From: Rhodosporidiobolus odoratus
Lineage: Eukaryota > Basidiomycota > Microbotryomycetes > Sporidiobolales > Sporidiobolaceae
NCBI GenBank assembly: GCA_034387635.1
Contig: JAOANU010000006.1
Span: 744,001 to 808,000, forward strand
Reading direction: 5' to 3'
Length of the DNA: 64,000 bases
Below the pieces are notes generated by a model. It searched no databases, had not been told where the DNA came from, and saw only the letters and a program-made list of their open reading frames with translations. Below, piece by piece: positions 41,315 through 53,244 of this stretch. Both the position numbers and the translations under genes were made by a program. Position 1 is the first letter of the stretch. Each line of letters begins with the position of its first letter.

Positions 41315-43401
41315 ATGTGGCCCTTCTCTCGCTCGAGCAGAGACGTAGAATGCTGGTACTGCTGCTCGACTCTCACGCTCCGTCCGCCTACTCCGCCCAA
41401 CAACAAAGGCAAAGATCGAGCACAGCGGGAGGGGCCGCTGGCTGTTGGCTCACGAGACGACTTTTGTTGTCAAGTGTGCGGACAGATCACGAGGAGGACT
41501 GCAGTAAGCCTTTATGCCATGTGTACGTATGCTGGTCCAGCCGGCTTACTCCTCACACGCTGCAGGATGGACATGTCGTCCCCGATGAGAGCGCTTATTT
41601 CGACACAGCGTTGAACGAAGACAGCTTCGGAAAGCGCGGTACGTCTCAGCAAGCCTTGCCAAACGCTCAGACTCTTGACGCCACATACGCTCGCAGCCTC
41701 CACAAGCACTTGTCGTCTCCCTCCCACCTTCCCAACCCCACAGACAACCCCGTTCTGCCGGCAATGCCTCGCCAATCAATCCCTTCAGCTACAGATCCTT
41801 GCCTCCTATCCCTCTCCCTCCTCCGACTCCGACATCGAGGGCGAAGAAGCGGAAGACGGCGAGGACTACAACGAGTATCCGCCTCTCGAAGAATACAAAG
41901 CATCCTTACACGCCCGGTATCCCCTTGTCTGCTCTGCGTGCGCGCCGCAGATTGAGCAGACGATATGGGAGAGAGACTACAAGGTCAAGGCGCAGGCTCT
42001 GGGCTGGAGCTTGAGAGAGACGGAGAGGAGGAGGGAACGGGAGGAGAGGTTGGGAGAGAAGGCGAGGCGAAAAGCGGGAAGGCGATGGGCTGTGGAAGGA
42101 GTGGCTTGGAAGGTAAGAGGAGGTCTGTGGGGAGCGACTGGACTGGCTACGATGGGGTGGTGTTTTTACGGTGCGTGCCTCGCAGCTTTATCCGATCCGT
42201 AGCGCTTATGCTCTTTGTGCGCAGCCTTACACCGACCGGAACGACCTTCCTCCTTACCCCCCTCATCGACTAGTAGCTGGGTCCTTACAATATGCTGTGC
42301 TTCTCTCCTCTGGTCAGCGTGGGACCCAACTTGGGAGAGACTGCGAATGGAGCGAGCGAGGGGGAAAGGCACGACCGTTACCGGAAGAGAGGCGTACCTC
42401 GTGCGTGACCCCAAGTTTCAGCATGGGCAGACCCACAGACTAATAATTTGAGCGCTGCAGACATGTCAGATGCTCGCCTTTCTACTCCGCCTGCTCGCTG
42501 CGCTGCTCTTCCGCTTCGTCTCGCTCCCTCCTGCAAGTGCAAGGCTCCTGGCTACGGTCCTCTTCTGCGCCTCCACAATCGTTCGTCTGCCTCTTGTGTC
42601 GTCCTTTGGCTTTCATTGACCAAAGATCTCCTGCAGGCCCTCGCGTCCGCTGTCTTCCTTCCTCGCCTCTCCCAGCCCACACCGATCCGTCTTACCTCCT
42701 CCCCGTCCTCTTCCTCTCTCCGGTCGCCCGCTTCGCCTGCCTGTCCTCCGACAGCTCTCGACTCTCTGGAACCGCTCGCCCATCTCTCGCTTTCCCGACC
42801 TGGCAGTATCCTGGCCCGGAGCAGTCCTAACAGCACGCCTCCAGACACGCCAGGCGGTATTCGCAGGTCTTCTGGCTCGAGAAGGACAAGTGAGGTCGGA
42901 AGGCGCGGGATGATAGGTGGCATCAGGCCTCGCATCCCGTCGTTCAGCCTGGGGAGCATTCCCTGGGGAAGAGACCTGGTATCGCCTTCTGCCTCCCCGT
43001 TAACAGGAGAAATGGACGTCGATACTAGCGAGTACCCTCCAGAAGCCATGGCCGAAGACGATGCGTCTGCCGGATACGGTGGCGCGGACGAGAATGAGAA
43101 CAGCATGGATTGGCAACCTCTTCCGCCCGTCTCTCCACCTACCTCTCGCCTCCCGCAGAGTAACCCGACGCGCTCCTTCTCCTCGACCGCCCACAGCGCA
43201 AATAACATTTCTTTTGCTCGTCAGCGGTTTGTTCCGCCCGACTTGCGGAAACCGACCGGGCTGGAAGGGATGTTTGAGAAGGTCGGGTTGCGCGAGATGA
43301 ATATGGATGTAGACGTGGACAGCCAGCCGCGTGCGGCCCGCAGTGAGCAGGGCAAAGGAGCTGGAGGGTGGTTGAGCGGGTTGTGGACAGGAGGAACGTA
43401 G
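41315..43401 (+). CDS. IMA1: Inner nuclear membrane protein Ima1 (Samp1/NET5 type)
   Basis: Integral inner nuclear membrane protein linked to heterochromatin and the LINC complex. ATG 41315 opens MWPFSRSSRDVECWYCCSTL. The Ima1 N-terminal zinc-finger-like domain follows: FCCQVCGQIT, then (in-phase intron) DGHVVPDESAYFDTALNEDS, then FCRQCLANQSLQLQILASYP, then EEYKASLHARYPLVCSACAP and QIEQTIWERDYKVKAQALGW. Paired CxxC motifs are intact. Further exons give several hydrophobic helices (TSSWVLTICCASLLWSAW, QMLAFLLRLLAALLFRFVSL, LLATVLFCAS). A Ser/Pro-rich tail ends FVPPDLRKPTGLEGMFEKVG, typical of the family's C-terminal block. Exon borders between about 42,180 and 42,700 are approximate. Confidence 0.86.
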
Positions 43402-43571
43402 GGAGACTAGCCCAAAGGTCTGCTTCGCTTAATCCGCTCATCTTCCATGGTTTACAGGCGGAATACAACATGACAACGAGAAGAGAAGGGTATACGACAC
43501 TAGTCCGAGCAAATACAGGACAGGCAGATACACAGATGTCGGAACAGTGAAGAAGAGGCCATCAGTCTGGC

Positions 43572-45438
43572 CTATTCCTCCCCTCTGCCTTTCTCCGCAC
43601 CGGCACCATTCCTTCCTTCGCTGCGGTTCTGCTCTCCACTTTGACCTGCCTCTTCGTCTTGCTGTTCATCTCCATCCGCTTTCTTCCTCTCGTCCCGTTC
43701 CGCCTTCTTCTGCCACATCAGCTCGAAGAGCGGAAGAGTGACCATGCTCAAAGCCGTCCAGCTGCTCGGATCCTAAATCAGTAAGATGCGCAAAAACCTG
43801 AAGAAGCGGAACGTACGCGACCAAGACGCCAAAGTTAAGTCCCAGGCGATTTCGAGCGCCGTACATGATGTACTTAGTTGCAGTTATTGCGTGGTAGAAC
43901 GGCTGGACGATCCCAGCTGGATTTAGCAAAGCAACTCGGCTTTCAGAAACAGAGGACAAAAGAATCACCATGGCGTAGCCGTATCGGTAGAACTTCTCAG
44001 CGAGGGTGGCTGGGTAGAATGACGATGTGATGTTCGTAAGAATCCTGCATAGTAGATGTAAGAGTCAGCGGAGGCTACTCCGTAGAGAGGTGAGGCAACG
44101 GACCAGGTGATCAGGAAGAGCGGGAAGAATTTGATCGTGAGCAAGGTCATCATGCTCTCCATGGCGAGGCCGAGGGCGGAGAGCGTGAGGAGGTTGAGCA
44201 TCCAAAAGACTGCAGAAAAGGCGTGCTGTCAGCTCAGGATCGCTAGAATGAGGCGAAAGAAGCAACCGTACTCATGAAGCCGCGCTGCGGGCCAAAGTAG
44301 GCGTAGCCGTTCCCGTCGGTCGGCAAGAGGAAGGCTTTGTTGATCAGGGTATACCACAGCGAGATGAAGAGGTAGGCGCCCCAGACTGTTAGCAGCCTCA
44401 ACAGGCAGAGGTTGAACCAGGTCAGGTTGACGCCCTTTTTCTTGATCGCGGCTTGGAACGGCATTCGGGTGAAGAAGAGGAAGAGGGTGACGTGGAAGGC
44501 GAAGATGATGTAGTAGATCAGACCGGCCTCTTGGGGCGCCGCGCCTGCCCATTGACCATCCTTGATAGGTCGGAGATCGATAGATTGGTAGGAGAAGGGG
44601 GTAGCGAGAGCGGCATATTGACTTGTCGAGAGGGCGCCCAATGTGGCGGGAGTCGCTGTCGAAAGGAAGGATCCAGCTGCTTGGTGGGAAGCTTCGAGTA
44701 CCGGAGTTTGTAAGAATTTTTCGAGGAAGGGAATGAGGTCTGGGAAACAAGAGTGTCAGTCGGGAGCGGAAGAGGGAGCAAACAGCTTACATTCGAGCGT
44801 GACCTGAAACCACCGGCTGGCACTCGTGACGATGCTGATTGCGCCTTCTGGCGAGTATTGCCCTCTCAGCAGTCCTCCCGAACCCGCCATGGCTGCCTGA
44901 AAGTTTGTTGTCGCATTTGAATTGATGACTATGGCCCCCCACGCTCGTTCTTCGATGATCTCGTGTGCTATGTCGTCGAAGGTTACGCCGACGGTAGATC
45001 GTGAGATGAAGCCGAGGTAGGGACGCTGACCGACAGTTGCGAGAAGGGAGGAAGAAACGGTAGGACCCAGAAGAGGGGACGCGGTGGAGGCGGAGTCGAA
45101 GTCGTAGATGTATACTTTGACGTTGGGGAAGTACCATTCGAGAAGGTAGGTACTGCATGGAAGTAAGCGGGATGAGGAAGGAAGCAAGAAGTGGTCAGCT
45201 GACGAACTCCATCATCAGGACGCCAGCACGCACCTTCCCCAGAAGATGCTCAACAGTGCCCATACTGCCACAGTCATCAGAACAAAGTACATGAGCAGTA
45301 TCTGAGTGGGCACAAAGGTCAGCGCTTCCTCTCCCTCCCGGATCCCGTCGTCGACCTTCTCAAGTGCACCTTTCCCATGGTCTTCCGTTCCTCCTTCATC
45401 TCCAGTCCGCGAATCGATGCATTGAAAGCCTCCCCCAT
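43572..45438 (-). CDS. SNG1/DUF3533 membrane protein A
   Basis: Family of plasma-membrane proteins named after yeast Sng1, which gives resistance to nitrosoguanidine and other drugs; the biochemical role is unclear. Proposed first exon MGEAFNASIRGLEMKEERKT from ATG 45438, then an in-phase intron to ILLMYFVLMTVAVWALLSIF (TM1). A large extracytoplasmic domain follows (YIYDFDSASTASPLLGPTVS, FDDIAHEIIEERAWGAIVIN, NATTNFQAAMAG). Then FSYQSIDLRPIKDGQWAGAA and five helices (IIFAFHVTLFLFF, LLRLLTVWGAYLFISLWYTL, MLNLLTLSALGLAMESMMTL). The C-terminal block has YGYAMPFYHAITATKYIMYG and a Glu/Lys-rich tail. Paralogous to the gene transcribed divergently from 45.7 kb. Confidence 0.87.
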
Positions 45439-45706
45439 GTTGAAAGCGAAGCGTGAGTGAACAGTTGAAAGCCAACAGCGGGCGATCTACGGCTCCGCGG
45501 GTTCGGTCAGCATCGGCAAAAAGTGACGAAGTTGAACGAGTCCGGCCGGGGTTGACAGCAGACCGGCCTCAACAGAGGTCTCCTTCTGCCATGACTCGCT
45601 CAAGCCGCAGCATGTCGACAGTACGAGAACGATCCAACGGGGAGGAGGAAACGCTGCATGACGGGAGCGGGAGTGAAGGCGGAACCAAGAAGAGGTGTGC
45701 TTTCAA
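45439..45706. promoter_or_regulatory. Divergent promoter of the SNG1-like pair
   Basis: About 270 bp or less between the two proposed starts. An open frame from ATG 45590 (MTRSSRSMSTVRERSNGEEE) may be a 5' exon of the plus-strand gene instead of promoter. Confidence 0.4.
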
Positions 45707-47947
45707 TCCATGCTTCGCTTGCTTGAGAAGAAGCAGGTTGACCCGTCTCACCTACTCCGCCACAGACCAGGACCTCGCCAAGTCTCTCTATTCGCCCCAG
45801 AGCTTGCGGAGGAGCGATGGGGGTTCTTCAAGTCGTGGGCTTGGGTGAGTTTCGTCCAATCCATACATCGACAACCTAGCGGGCCCAGTAGCATGACGTG
45901 GACTCCAGCAGACGCCGGCAGTGCGTAGGTCACAGGCGGAGGACGGCGGAAGTAGGAGAGAGCGGGGTGAAAGCTGACTCTCGGCTGTTTCCCTTTTACC
46001 TTCGCTGCAGATGCTGTTCCTCGTCACGATAGCCATGTTTGCCTTTCTACCTATCTATTGTGAGTCTTAACACTCTGGTATTCCGGTTGCCGCACGCCCC
46101 GGAGGCGTCCAGCGCCCTCCAGCGATGAGCAGGGAAGAAAATATGGGCTGACCGCTGTGTTGTGCAGGGGGCGCCTACTTCCGCCAAGCACAAAACCTTT
46201 ATCGCCTCACTGTCGGCTTGATCGACCTCGACACCCCTGGTGCCACGGCTATGGGCCGAACTGCCGTCGTTGGGCCCTCTTTACTTGCCGCGTCCGCTCA
46301 GCTTCCCGGCCATCATCTTGGCTTTGTGCAGCTAGACAGCTCTGCTTACGACATCAGCAATGTAACTGGCGCCGAACCACGAGGGATCAACGTCTACGAT
46401 TGGGCCGAAAAGGCAGTAGTAAATGAGGATTACTTCGGGATCATCATCGGTCAATCATTTTGTCCTTTTCTTCCCATCTTAGAGCCGTTCTTGTCCATGA
46501 GGGCGTGGTAATGTCCCACAGCTGAGTTGCCCGGCAGGGACAGCATGATGTGGCAGCATGATGTGCTGACCTTCCCAGTTTTCCTTGCAGCCAACCCGAA
46601 CGCGACGGTTGCGGCGGTAAATGCCTACGAGCAGCTGGCCGGTGGTGCACAGTCTGTATTGTATGAGGGCTCTGGAGCTTTGACAATGTATTACGTAGAA
46701 GGGCGAAACTTCGAGACGGGTGAGTTTCCACTTTCTCTCACTGCCTCGTTCTCTTCCTCTCCCTCTGCATTGAAACTGCCTTGCACTGCCTATTATGCCA
46801 AATGAAGCGCTTAGCTGACCGAGTCTCTACACAGAGGACCAGTGGGTCGCGCCTGGCATGACCAGCTTGATCAACCAGCATGTCGTTGGGGATGCCGGCT
46901 CTGCCCTCGTCGCCCAACTTTCTCCCCGTTTGGGCGGACTCACCCAGGCACAATACTCAGCCATCAATCAGACCGCCCTGTCCTCCGTCCTCTCCCGTCC
47001 TTTCTCCTACTCGCAATGGAACCTTCGCCCGATCGACCAGTTCGCCGCCATCCCAGCTACGAGCGTCGGCATGCTCTACCTTCTCATCTTCACCTACTTC
47101 GTCTCTCTCTTCTGGAACAACGCCCGCATGGCTGTTCAGCTTGAACAGAAGCTGCGCCTTAAAGACCTCGTTATCCTGAGGCTCACCGTCCCGGTGTTCC
47201 AATATATCTTTATCTCGTTGTGGATCTCATTGGTCACCCTCGCTTTCCATGTCTCGTTCAACCGCTGGTGGGGCCATGGCGGGTTCCCGTTGTTCTGGGC
47301 TTCGAACTTCCTGTGCGTCCTACCTCTCGCTCCCTTTTCCTTCCGTCGCCATTCCGGTTTTCTTGACTGACTTGCCTTGTCGTGCTTGCAGCTGCCAATG
47401 GGCGCTCGGGATGTACATGGAGATCGCGCTGTCCTTCCTCGGACCCAAGTATACTGCTTTCTTGTAAGCATTTCCTCCAGTTCTTCCCTCTTCGGCTTGC
47501 TGACCCTTCGCCGCCCATCTTACGTAGCCTCATCTTCTGGGTCATCACGAACGTCTCGTCAGTCTCACTATCTACCTCTGCCTATCTACCGCCAGTCGTG
47601 CTAATGTGCCCTTGCCCTTTCAGCGTTGCCTTCATCGACCTCGCCGACATGGACCATTTCTACTCTTACGGCTTCATCATGCCTGTCTTCCAAGCCGTCC
47701 AGGTACGTAATCTCACCCTTGCAGCCACAGCCGTTTCTGACAAAACCTTCCCGGGCAGGTCGGAAAATCCATCATCTTCGGCACGAAATCTCGCATGGGT
47801 CAATATTTCGGTATCAATATTGCCTGGGCCTTTGTCGGTTCGCTCTTATTAGCCGCGACCACCGTTTTCAAGCGAAAGCAGGAGATCAAGAAGAAGGAGC
47901 AGGAGGAGATGCAGGAGAAGGAGAAGAAGGGGCAGGGGGATACGTAG
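45707..47947 (+). CDS. SNG1/DUF3533 membrane protein B
   Basis: Paralogue of the divergent neighbour. The clear frame starts at ATG 45707 (MLRLLEKKQVDPSHLLRHRP). An upstream exon from 45590 is possible but needs a weak acceptor. LFAPELAEERWGFFKSWAW precedes TM1 MLFLVTIAMFAFLPIYWGAY. The large loop has NLYRLTVGLIDLDTPGATAM, VYDWAEKAVVNEDYFGIII, NATVAAVNAYEQLAGGAQSV and FSYSQWNLRPIDQFAAIPAT. Helices follow (MLYLLIFTYFVSLFWNNARM, FQYIFISLWISLVTLAFHVS, MYMEIALSFLGPKYTAFF, LIFWVITNVSVAFIDLADMD). The end has YGFIMPVFQAVQVGKSIIFG, GINIAWAFVGSLLLAATTVF and a charged tail. All signature blocks of DUF3533 are present; about eight introns. Confidence 0.88.
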
Positions 47948-48334
47948 GGCTTTCAAACGAGGCAGGTCTGGAGCGGCTAGATATGTACTGATCGGGAAAC
48001 TTGTTATGTATTTACATACACTTCATCCCTACAAGGCACACTTACTGCAGTATGCTAGGCCGCACAAAGACGGCGAGCAGATGAGGAAGGAACCGCTCAA
48101 TGTAGGGAGAAGTTGAGTGTCCAGGGTAAGAGGGTGGCTGTTGAGAGCTTTATCCAGGTGTCGAGGCGGGAAGGCACTCAACGCTGTATCCGTAGCGGCC
48201 GGTCAGTCAGGTAAACTAAAAACTTCAGATCGAGCAGGAACTGCTTACCAGGCGCCGTCTCGACGCCCTGTAAGCCGAAGGAGAGATAACCGAGATCGAT
48301 ACTTAGTGATGCTAATGGCGCAGAGTAGGTGCTG
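47948..48334. other. Convergent intergenic region
   Basis: 387 bp after the SNG1-like gene B stop; no gene seen. Confidence 0.55.
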
Positions 48335-48585
48335 CTAGAAGAGCACAGTCTGTATCAAAGGACGTGCTCGCCAGGGTAAAAGGCACTTACGAGCGAGTTG
48401 TCCAAATTTCGTGCGCTGTTCGACAACGAAAAGGCTGCGTTGAGCTGGTAATCGTCGAGACAAGGATGCACGCTCGCGTGCTCTTCCAGGCCTTCGGGCG
48501 TTCCGCGTGCGTAATCGCAGCTGGAGGAAGCCCAGAAGAGTGCGAATAGCCCGAAAAGGTTGCCGATGAAGGTGGAGGTGCGCAT
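48335..48585 (-). CDS. Possible small secreted protein
   Basis: ATG 48585 opens MRTSTFIGNLFGLFALFWAS, a plausible signal peptide ending SSS, followed by CDYARGTPEGLEEHASVHPC, two cysteines 20 residues apart. Exon 1 runs to 48391 (donor GTAAGT); an acceptor at 48350 joins a 15-nt last exon ending TVLF and TAG at 48335. Total 69 residues. No family recognised. It might be a fragment of a longer gene, or chance. Confidence 0.33.
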
Positions 48586-49643
48586 GACGCTGAAGGTACA
48601 ACGTATGCTGAGGGTGTGAGGGGTATCAAGGGACGCTATGGGGAGACGGCTGTGCGTGCGAGGCTTGAGGAACAGAAGCAAGCTTTAAGACGGGGAAACC
48701 CAAAGAAAAGCGAGAAAAGGCCAGAGCGCCATTCACACCCTGCTCGAATAAGGATACGGACATGCGCATTCGTCTCGCGCGAGTGATTTGAGTGATCGAG
48801 CAAAGGATTCCCGAGAGCTCGGGTCGCTGTGCTGGAAGAATGCGTGAAGGTGGATAGGAATGAGGGTGCGAGCGGGGTCTGGAAGATGTTGTGGCATTCC
48901 GAAGGATGTCGGCTGTCACATCAGCTGGATGTCTTGAGCGTAGTGCCGTGCGATTGGTGATCACGAGCTTGCCACAGGGCTGGACAGCACCCGGGAAGCT
49001 GTATTGACGAGGAGGGGAGTACGCTGTACGGTCGTGAGCGCGGCCGGCAGTGATTCGGATCTGCGTACAGCCACATTCTGAAGCATCACGGCAGCAGCAG
49101 GAATCGAGCGAGCTCAGGAACAAGGGAAATCAAGAGGCCAGAGGAGGGGGCGAAACGAGTTGGTCTGATTACTCACGTCGCTCTCGTCCAATCCACCTCC
49201 GAGTCCCGCTAGGGGCTACTCGCAAATCTACCTACGTCTGAGCACTGGATCTAAGTCGGCACTTCAAGTTGTCGCCGCGTTCGCCGTCTTCATCTCCGGT
49301 TCAACCATAGCGCCCAGCACTCGTCGTCGCCTCCGTTCGACCACCAGCGCACCCGCACAGGAATAGCTGGAAGCTTTCCAGCCTCGCTCTGGTCAACGCA
49401 GGGTAGTCCGTGTGTTGTGTAATCGAGGTGAGTCCCACTTCCATCCGTTCACTGACTCGGTGACACGGGCTGGGTCTGCCCAAGCTGTTCTGACGCTTCA
49501 CTTTTTCCTGAAACAATCACAACGAAGCTCGCACCCCGTCGCCCGCTACACTTGGTCCCATTTGTTGCCGCCTTCCATCCTCAGCAAACCTTTTCTTGCA
49601 CTGCATCTACCCTCGACCGCTCCTCCCCACCACATAAGCGAAT
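48586..49643. other. Intergenic region upstream of YJU2
   Basis: About 1.06 kb. A minus-strand frame at 48626-49123 shows no domain and lacks coding character. Probably the promoters of both flanking genes. Confidence 0.5.
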
Positions 49644-50972
49644 ATGTCTGAACGCAAGGTGTTGAACAAGGTGCGCTATACCCTATCATTGCGTCTCGGC
49701 GCAGGACAAAGCACTGACTATTCCAGCTGTACACTTTTAGTATTTCCCGCCGGATTTCGATCCGAGGTGCGTAGTTTCGCCTGTGACTCTATATCTTCTG
49801 CTTGTCCATACCACTGACTCTCACTATCCTTGTAACGCAGCAAGATTCCCCGGCGGAAGATGCCCAAGGACAAGCAGCAGGTCGTTCGTCTGATGGCACC
49901 GTTCAGTATGCGATGCAAGTACGTGCCTATTTCTCAATCACGGTCCACGATGTTTGACTGACAGTATCTTCGCTCGCAGCACCTGCGGAGAGTACATTTA
50001 TAAGGGTAAAAAATTTAACGCCAGGAAGGAAACGGTTCAGGGCGAGGAATACTACGGCATCAAGGTGCGCCATTCTTGCTCTGTTCCGCGTCAGTGTGGC
50101 ATCGAACGCAAGTCTCACGACCTTCTCCCGTGTCCGCAGATCTTCCGATTCTACATCAAGTGCCCAACCTGCTCTTCCGAGATCACCTTCAAGACGGATC
50201 CCAAGTGCGTCTGCTCGGACATCAAGTGGTGTTGCGCATTTTGTCTGACCCAGGTGCTTCGCCCTCCTGCAGGAACTCCGACTACAACGCAGAACATGGC
50301 GCCCAGCGAAATTTCGAACCATGGCGAGCAGGCGAGGAAGACAAGGACGAAGACAAGCTCGCCCTACTCGAAGCGCAAGAAGAGGAGGAGCTCAATCCCA
50401 TGGCGTCGCTCGAGACGAAGGCGATCGACTCGAAGCGAGAAATGGACATCCTCGACGCTCTGCAGGAGATTCGCTCTCGCAACTCTCGCATCGATACGGC
50501 TGCCAAGGGGGATATGGAACGAGTCCTCGACCATGTCAGTAACCGGGAGGAGATTGTCGACCTGGATGAGGCGAGGAAGCTGCGCGACTTTGCTCGACAA
50601 CGGACGAAGGAGGAACAGGAAGACGAGGATGAGGTGGCGAGGGTGTTTGGGCGAGCATACCTCGACGGTGTGCCAGACATCGAGCTTGAGGAGTCGGCGA
50701 CGGATTCCGGATCAGGCTCGGAGCCGACAACACCGCGGGACGGCGAGGAAGCCCCAGTCGCGAGCGGGTCGGGCGCGTCTTCCTCGGCGGCGGCAGCCAA
50801 GCTTGCGGCGGTCAAGCGTAAGCTCGATACGGTCGAGCCGACGGCGGCTTCTCTGCTGTCGGAAAAGTCGAGGGCGATTGTCGACAAGAGCTTTGCGGCG
50901 CCGGCCCCGAAGAAGAAGAAGGGGAATAACGCGCTGGCCAACAAGCTTGGTATCAAGCTCAAGCCGAAGTGA
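49644..50972 (+). CDS. YJU2: Pre-mRNA splicing factor Yju2/Cwc16
   Basis: Spliceosomal step-one factor of the CWC16 family (human YJU2/CCDC94) that stabilises the branch helix. ATG 49644 starts a 27-nt exon MSERKVLNK; a 26-nt exon adds YFPPDFDP and later exons give [20 protein letters not shown]. The zinc ligands are CNTCGEYIY ... [11 protein letters not shown] (two CxxC). Then [40 protein letters not shown] and NFEPW, the hallmark end of the conserved domain. The C-terminal half is acidic and helical, then basic, ending [20 protein letters not shown]. All junctions keep phase. The many short exons are notable for a splicing factor's own gene. Confidence 0.94.
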
Positions 50973-51187
50973 GAGAGACTGAGCCATCGACGTAGCACTG
51001 TTGTTACTTTCTCCTGTTGTAGTCCATTGCGCATTTTCAACTTGCGATACCCGAGAGAAAAAGGGGGGACGAGGCAAGCTTGGTCGAGCGTGAGTTCGAA
51101 GTCAAGTTGAACTCCCTCGTCTCCGCTCTGAGACTCGCTTAGCTAGCTAGAGTCACACCTTCCGACAGTACAAGACTACTGCAGACC

Positions 51188-52903
51188 ATGGGCAAACGCG
51201 CATCTTCTCCCATTGGCGGACGACCGGCGACCAAGTCCAACACGGCTCCTGCTGCCGCTCAACGTGCTGCTGTCGATGAAGAGGGAATGGGAGAGTTCGA
51301 GGATCAATGGGAGGACGAATTCGAGGATGATGCTGACGCTGGCGAGGTAGTTGACGCGGCAGAGTTGACTGAGGGGGAAGATGAGGATGGCGATGAGGAT
51401 GAAGGTGAGGGTGAGGAAGGCGGAATGGAAGTCGACGGCCAGGAACAGCAACGACCAGCGTCACCCAAACCTTACCTCCCCGGCGGCAAGCTCGAAGAGG
51501 GAGAGTTCCTCGCACCCGACCTTTCCACCTACCCTCTTCTTCACTCTTTCGTCCCGACTTGGCCTTCCCTCTCTTTCGAGATCCTGCGCGACAACGATGG
51601 CGCCGAGCGCAGGGGCTACCCTGTCTCCTGCGCGCTTGTGGCTGGTACCCAAGCCCAGGACCCGACTGCGAACGAGGTTACCATCATGAGGTGGGAAGGT
51701 TTGGGCAAGACCAGGCGGGACTATGGTAAGCTTCTGCCGCTGCTGTTACCGCTTTCACCTTCGCTCATACCATCTCGCAGACGAAGATGAGGATGAAGAC
51801 TCGGACGACGAAGACACCGAAGACGACCCCGTCCTCAACTTCCGTGCCATTCCTCACAAGGGAGGTGTCAACCGAATCCGCGCCCGCCCTTTGCTCAACT
51901 CCGCCGCCGGCCCTCCTGTACCTCCCGATCCCTACCACGTCGCGACCTTTGCGGAAACCGGCAAAGTTCACATTTTCGACGTTGCGCCTCACCTTCACTC
52001 GCTACTTTCCCCCGCTACCGCTTCGTCTACCCTCTCCAAGACCCCCCTCTTCACAATCGACAGCCATGGTCGCGCTGAAGGCTTTGCTCTTGACTGGAGC
52101 AGGCCTATCGGCGATTCCTCCTCCCTCCGCCTTCTCTCCGGCGACATCCACTCCAAGATCTACCTAACCACCCTCACTCCCTCTTCGTGCACGCCTTCGC
52201 CGAAACCCTTCCTCTCGCACACCGACTCGGTCGAGGACATCCAGTGGTCCCCGAGTGAAGCGACTGTCTTTGCGTCGTGCTCTGCGGATCGCTCGATTCG
52301 AGTGTGGGATATTCGAGTAAAGGACAGGAAGAGTGTCATTGGTGTTGCAGGAGCACACGAGAGCGATGTCAACGTCATCTCATGGAACCCGACGACCAAC
52401 TACCTGCTCGCTTCTGGTGGAGATGAAGGCGGGATCAAGGTGTGGGATTTGCGAAACTTCAAGGGGTGCGTTCTTCGCTCTTCCCCCTCGCTTTCTTTCG
52501 CTCGCCCGCTGTTTAAGAGACCTCCAGCTCGTAGACTGAGCTTCATCCTGATATCCTCCCCCTCTGTAGCACCAAAGCCCCGGCCCCGACTCCCGTCGCC
52601 TCCTTCAACTGGCATACAGCTCCTATTACTTCCATCGAATGGCACCCTACCGACGAATCGTGCTTCGCCGCCTCCGGAGCTGACGACCAAGTCACGCTCT
52701 GGGACCTCTCCGTCGAGGAAGACGAAGATGAGCGCCCCCTCTCCGGAGAAGGCCTAAAGGATGTTCCGGCCCAGTTGTTATTCTGCCACCAGGGTCAGAC
52801 GGATATCAAGGAGGTTCATTGGCACCCGCAGGTTCCGGGTACCGTGATCAGCACAGCTGGGGATGGGTTCAACATCTTCAAGTCGCTGCCTTTCTCTTCG
52901 TAG
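51188..52903 (+). CDS. RRB1: Ribosome assembly WD40 chaperone Rrb1 (GRWD1)
   Basis: Nucleolar chaperone that escorts ribosomal protein L3 into pre-60S particles. Starts MGKRASSPIGGRPATKSNTA at 51188. An acidic region is followed by YLPGGKLEEGEFLAPDLSTY and LLHSFVPTWPSLSFEILRDN, the CAF1C/H4-binding-like N-terminal motif. Then VSCALVAGTQAQ and MRWEGLGKT, and WD repeats: FALDWSRP, HTDSVEDIQWSPSEATVFAS, CSADRSIRVWDIRV, HESDVNVISWNPTTNYLLAS, GGDEGGIKVWDLRNFK, then (after an intron at about 52,469-52,569) APITSIEWHPTDESCFAASG, DDQVTLWDLSVEEDEDE and HPQVPGTVISTAGDGFNIFK at the end. Length and order match Rrb1. Confidence 0.93.
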
Positions 52904-53244
52904 AGGTGTAACTCAACGGTTTGCGTTAACCTCCACCACTCCGCGGTATCTCGCATTCACGACAGTGTGCCACTGGCACTGGGAGTAGGCCGAAGCTTAC
53001 CGCGCCGTCTCGATTCGGGAGCTCTCTATCTGTGCATCTGGCTTCAGCTGGGCAGGAAGTCGGCTCAATCAAGCTTCGTATAGCAGCTGAGCAGACGAGA
53101 TAAACAGTAAGGCTACACGGACTGACGCGGGGTAGGGCTACAAGCGTAGACGATGTAGGTGGAGGGAAAATGCGACAGGGTGAGCTACAAACTAGAGAAG
53201 GTACATATGAGGTGTTTATACACGACCACCAGCATACCCGCTGT
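52904..53244. other. Convergent intergenic region RRB1/AA14-like gene B
   Basis: 341 bp between converging stops; nothing recognised. Confidence 0.55.
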
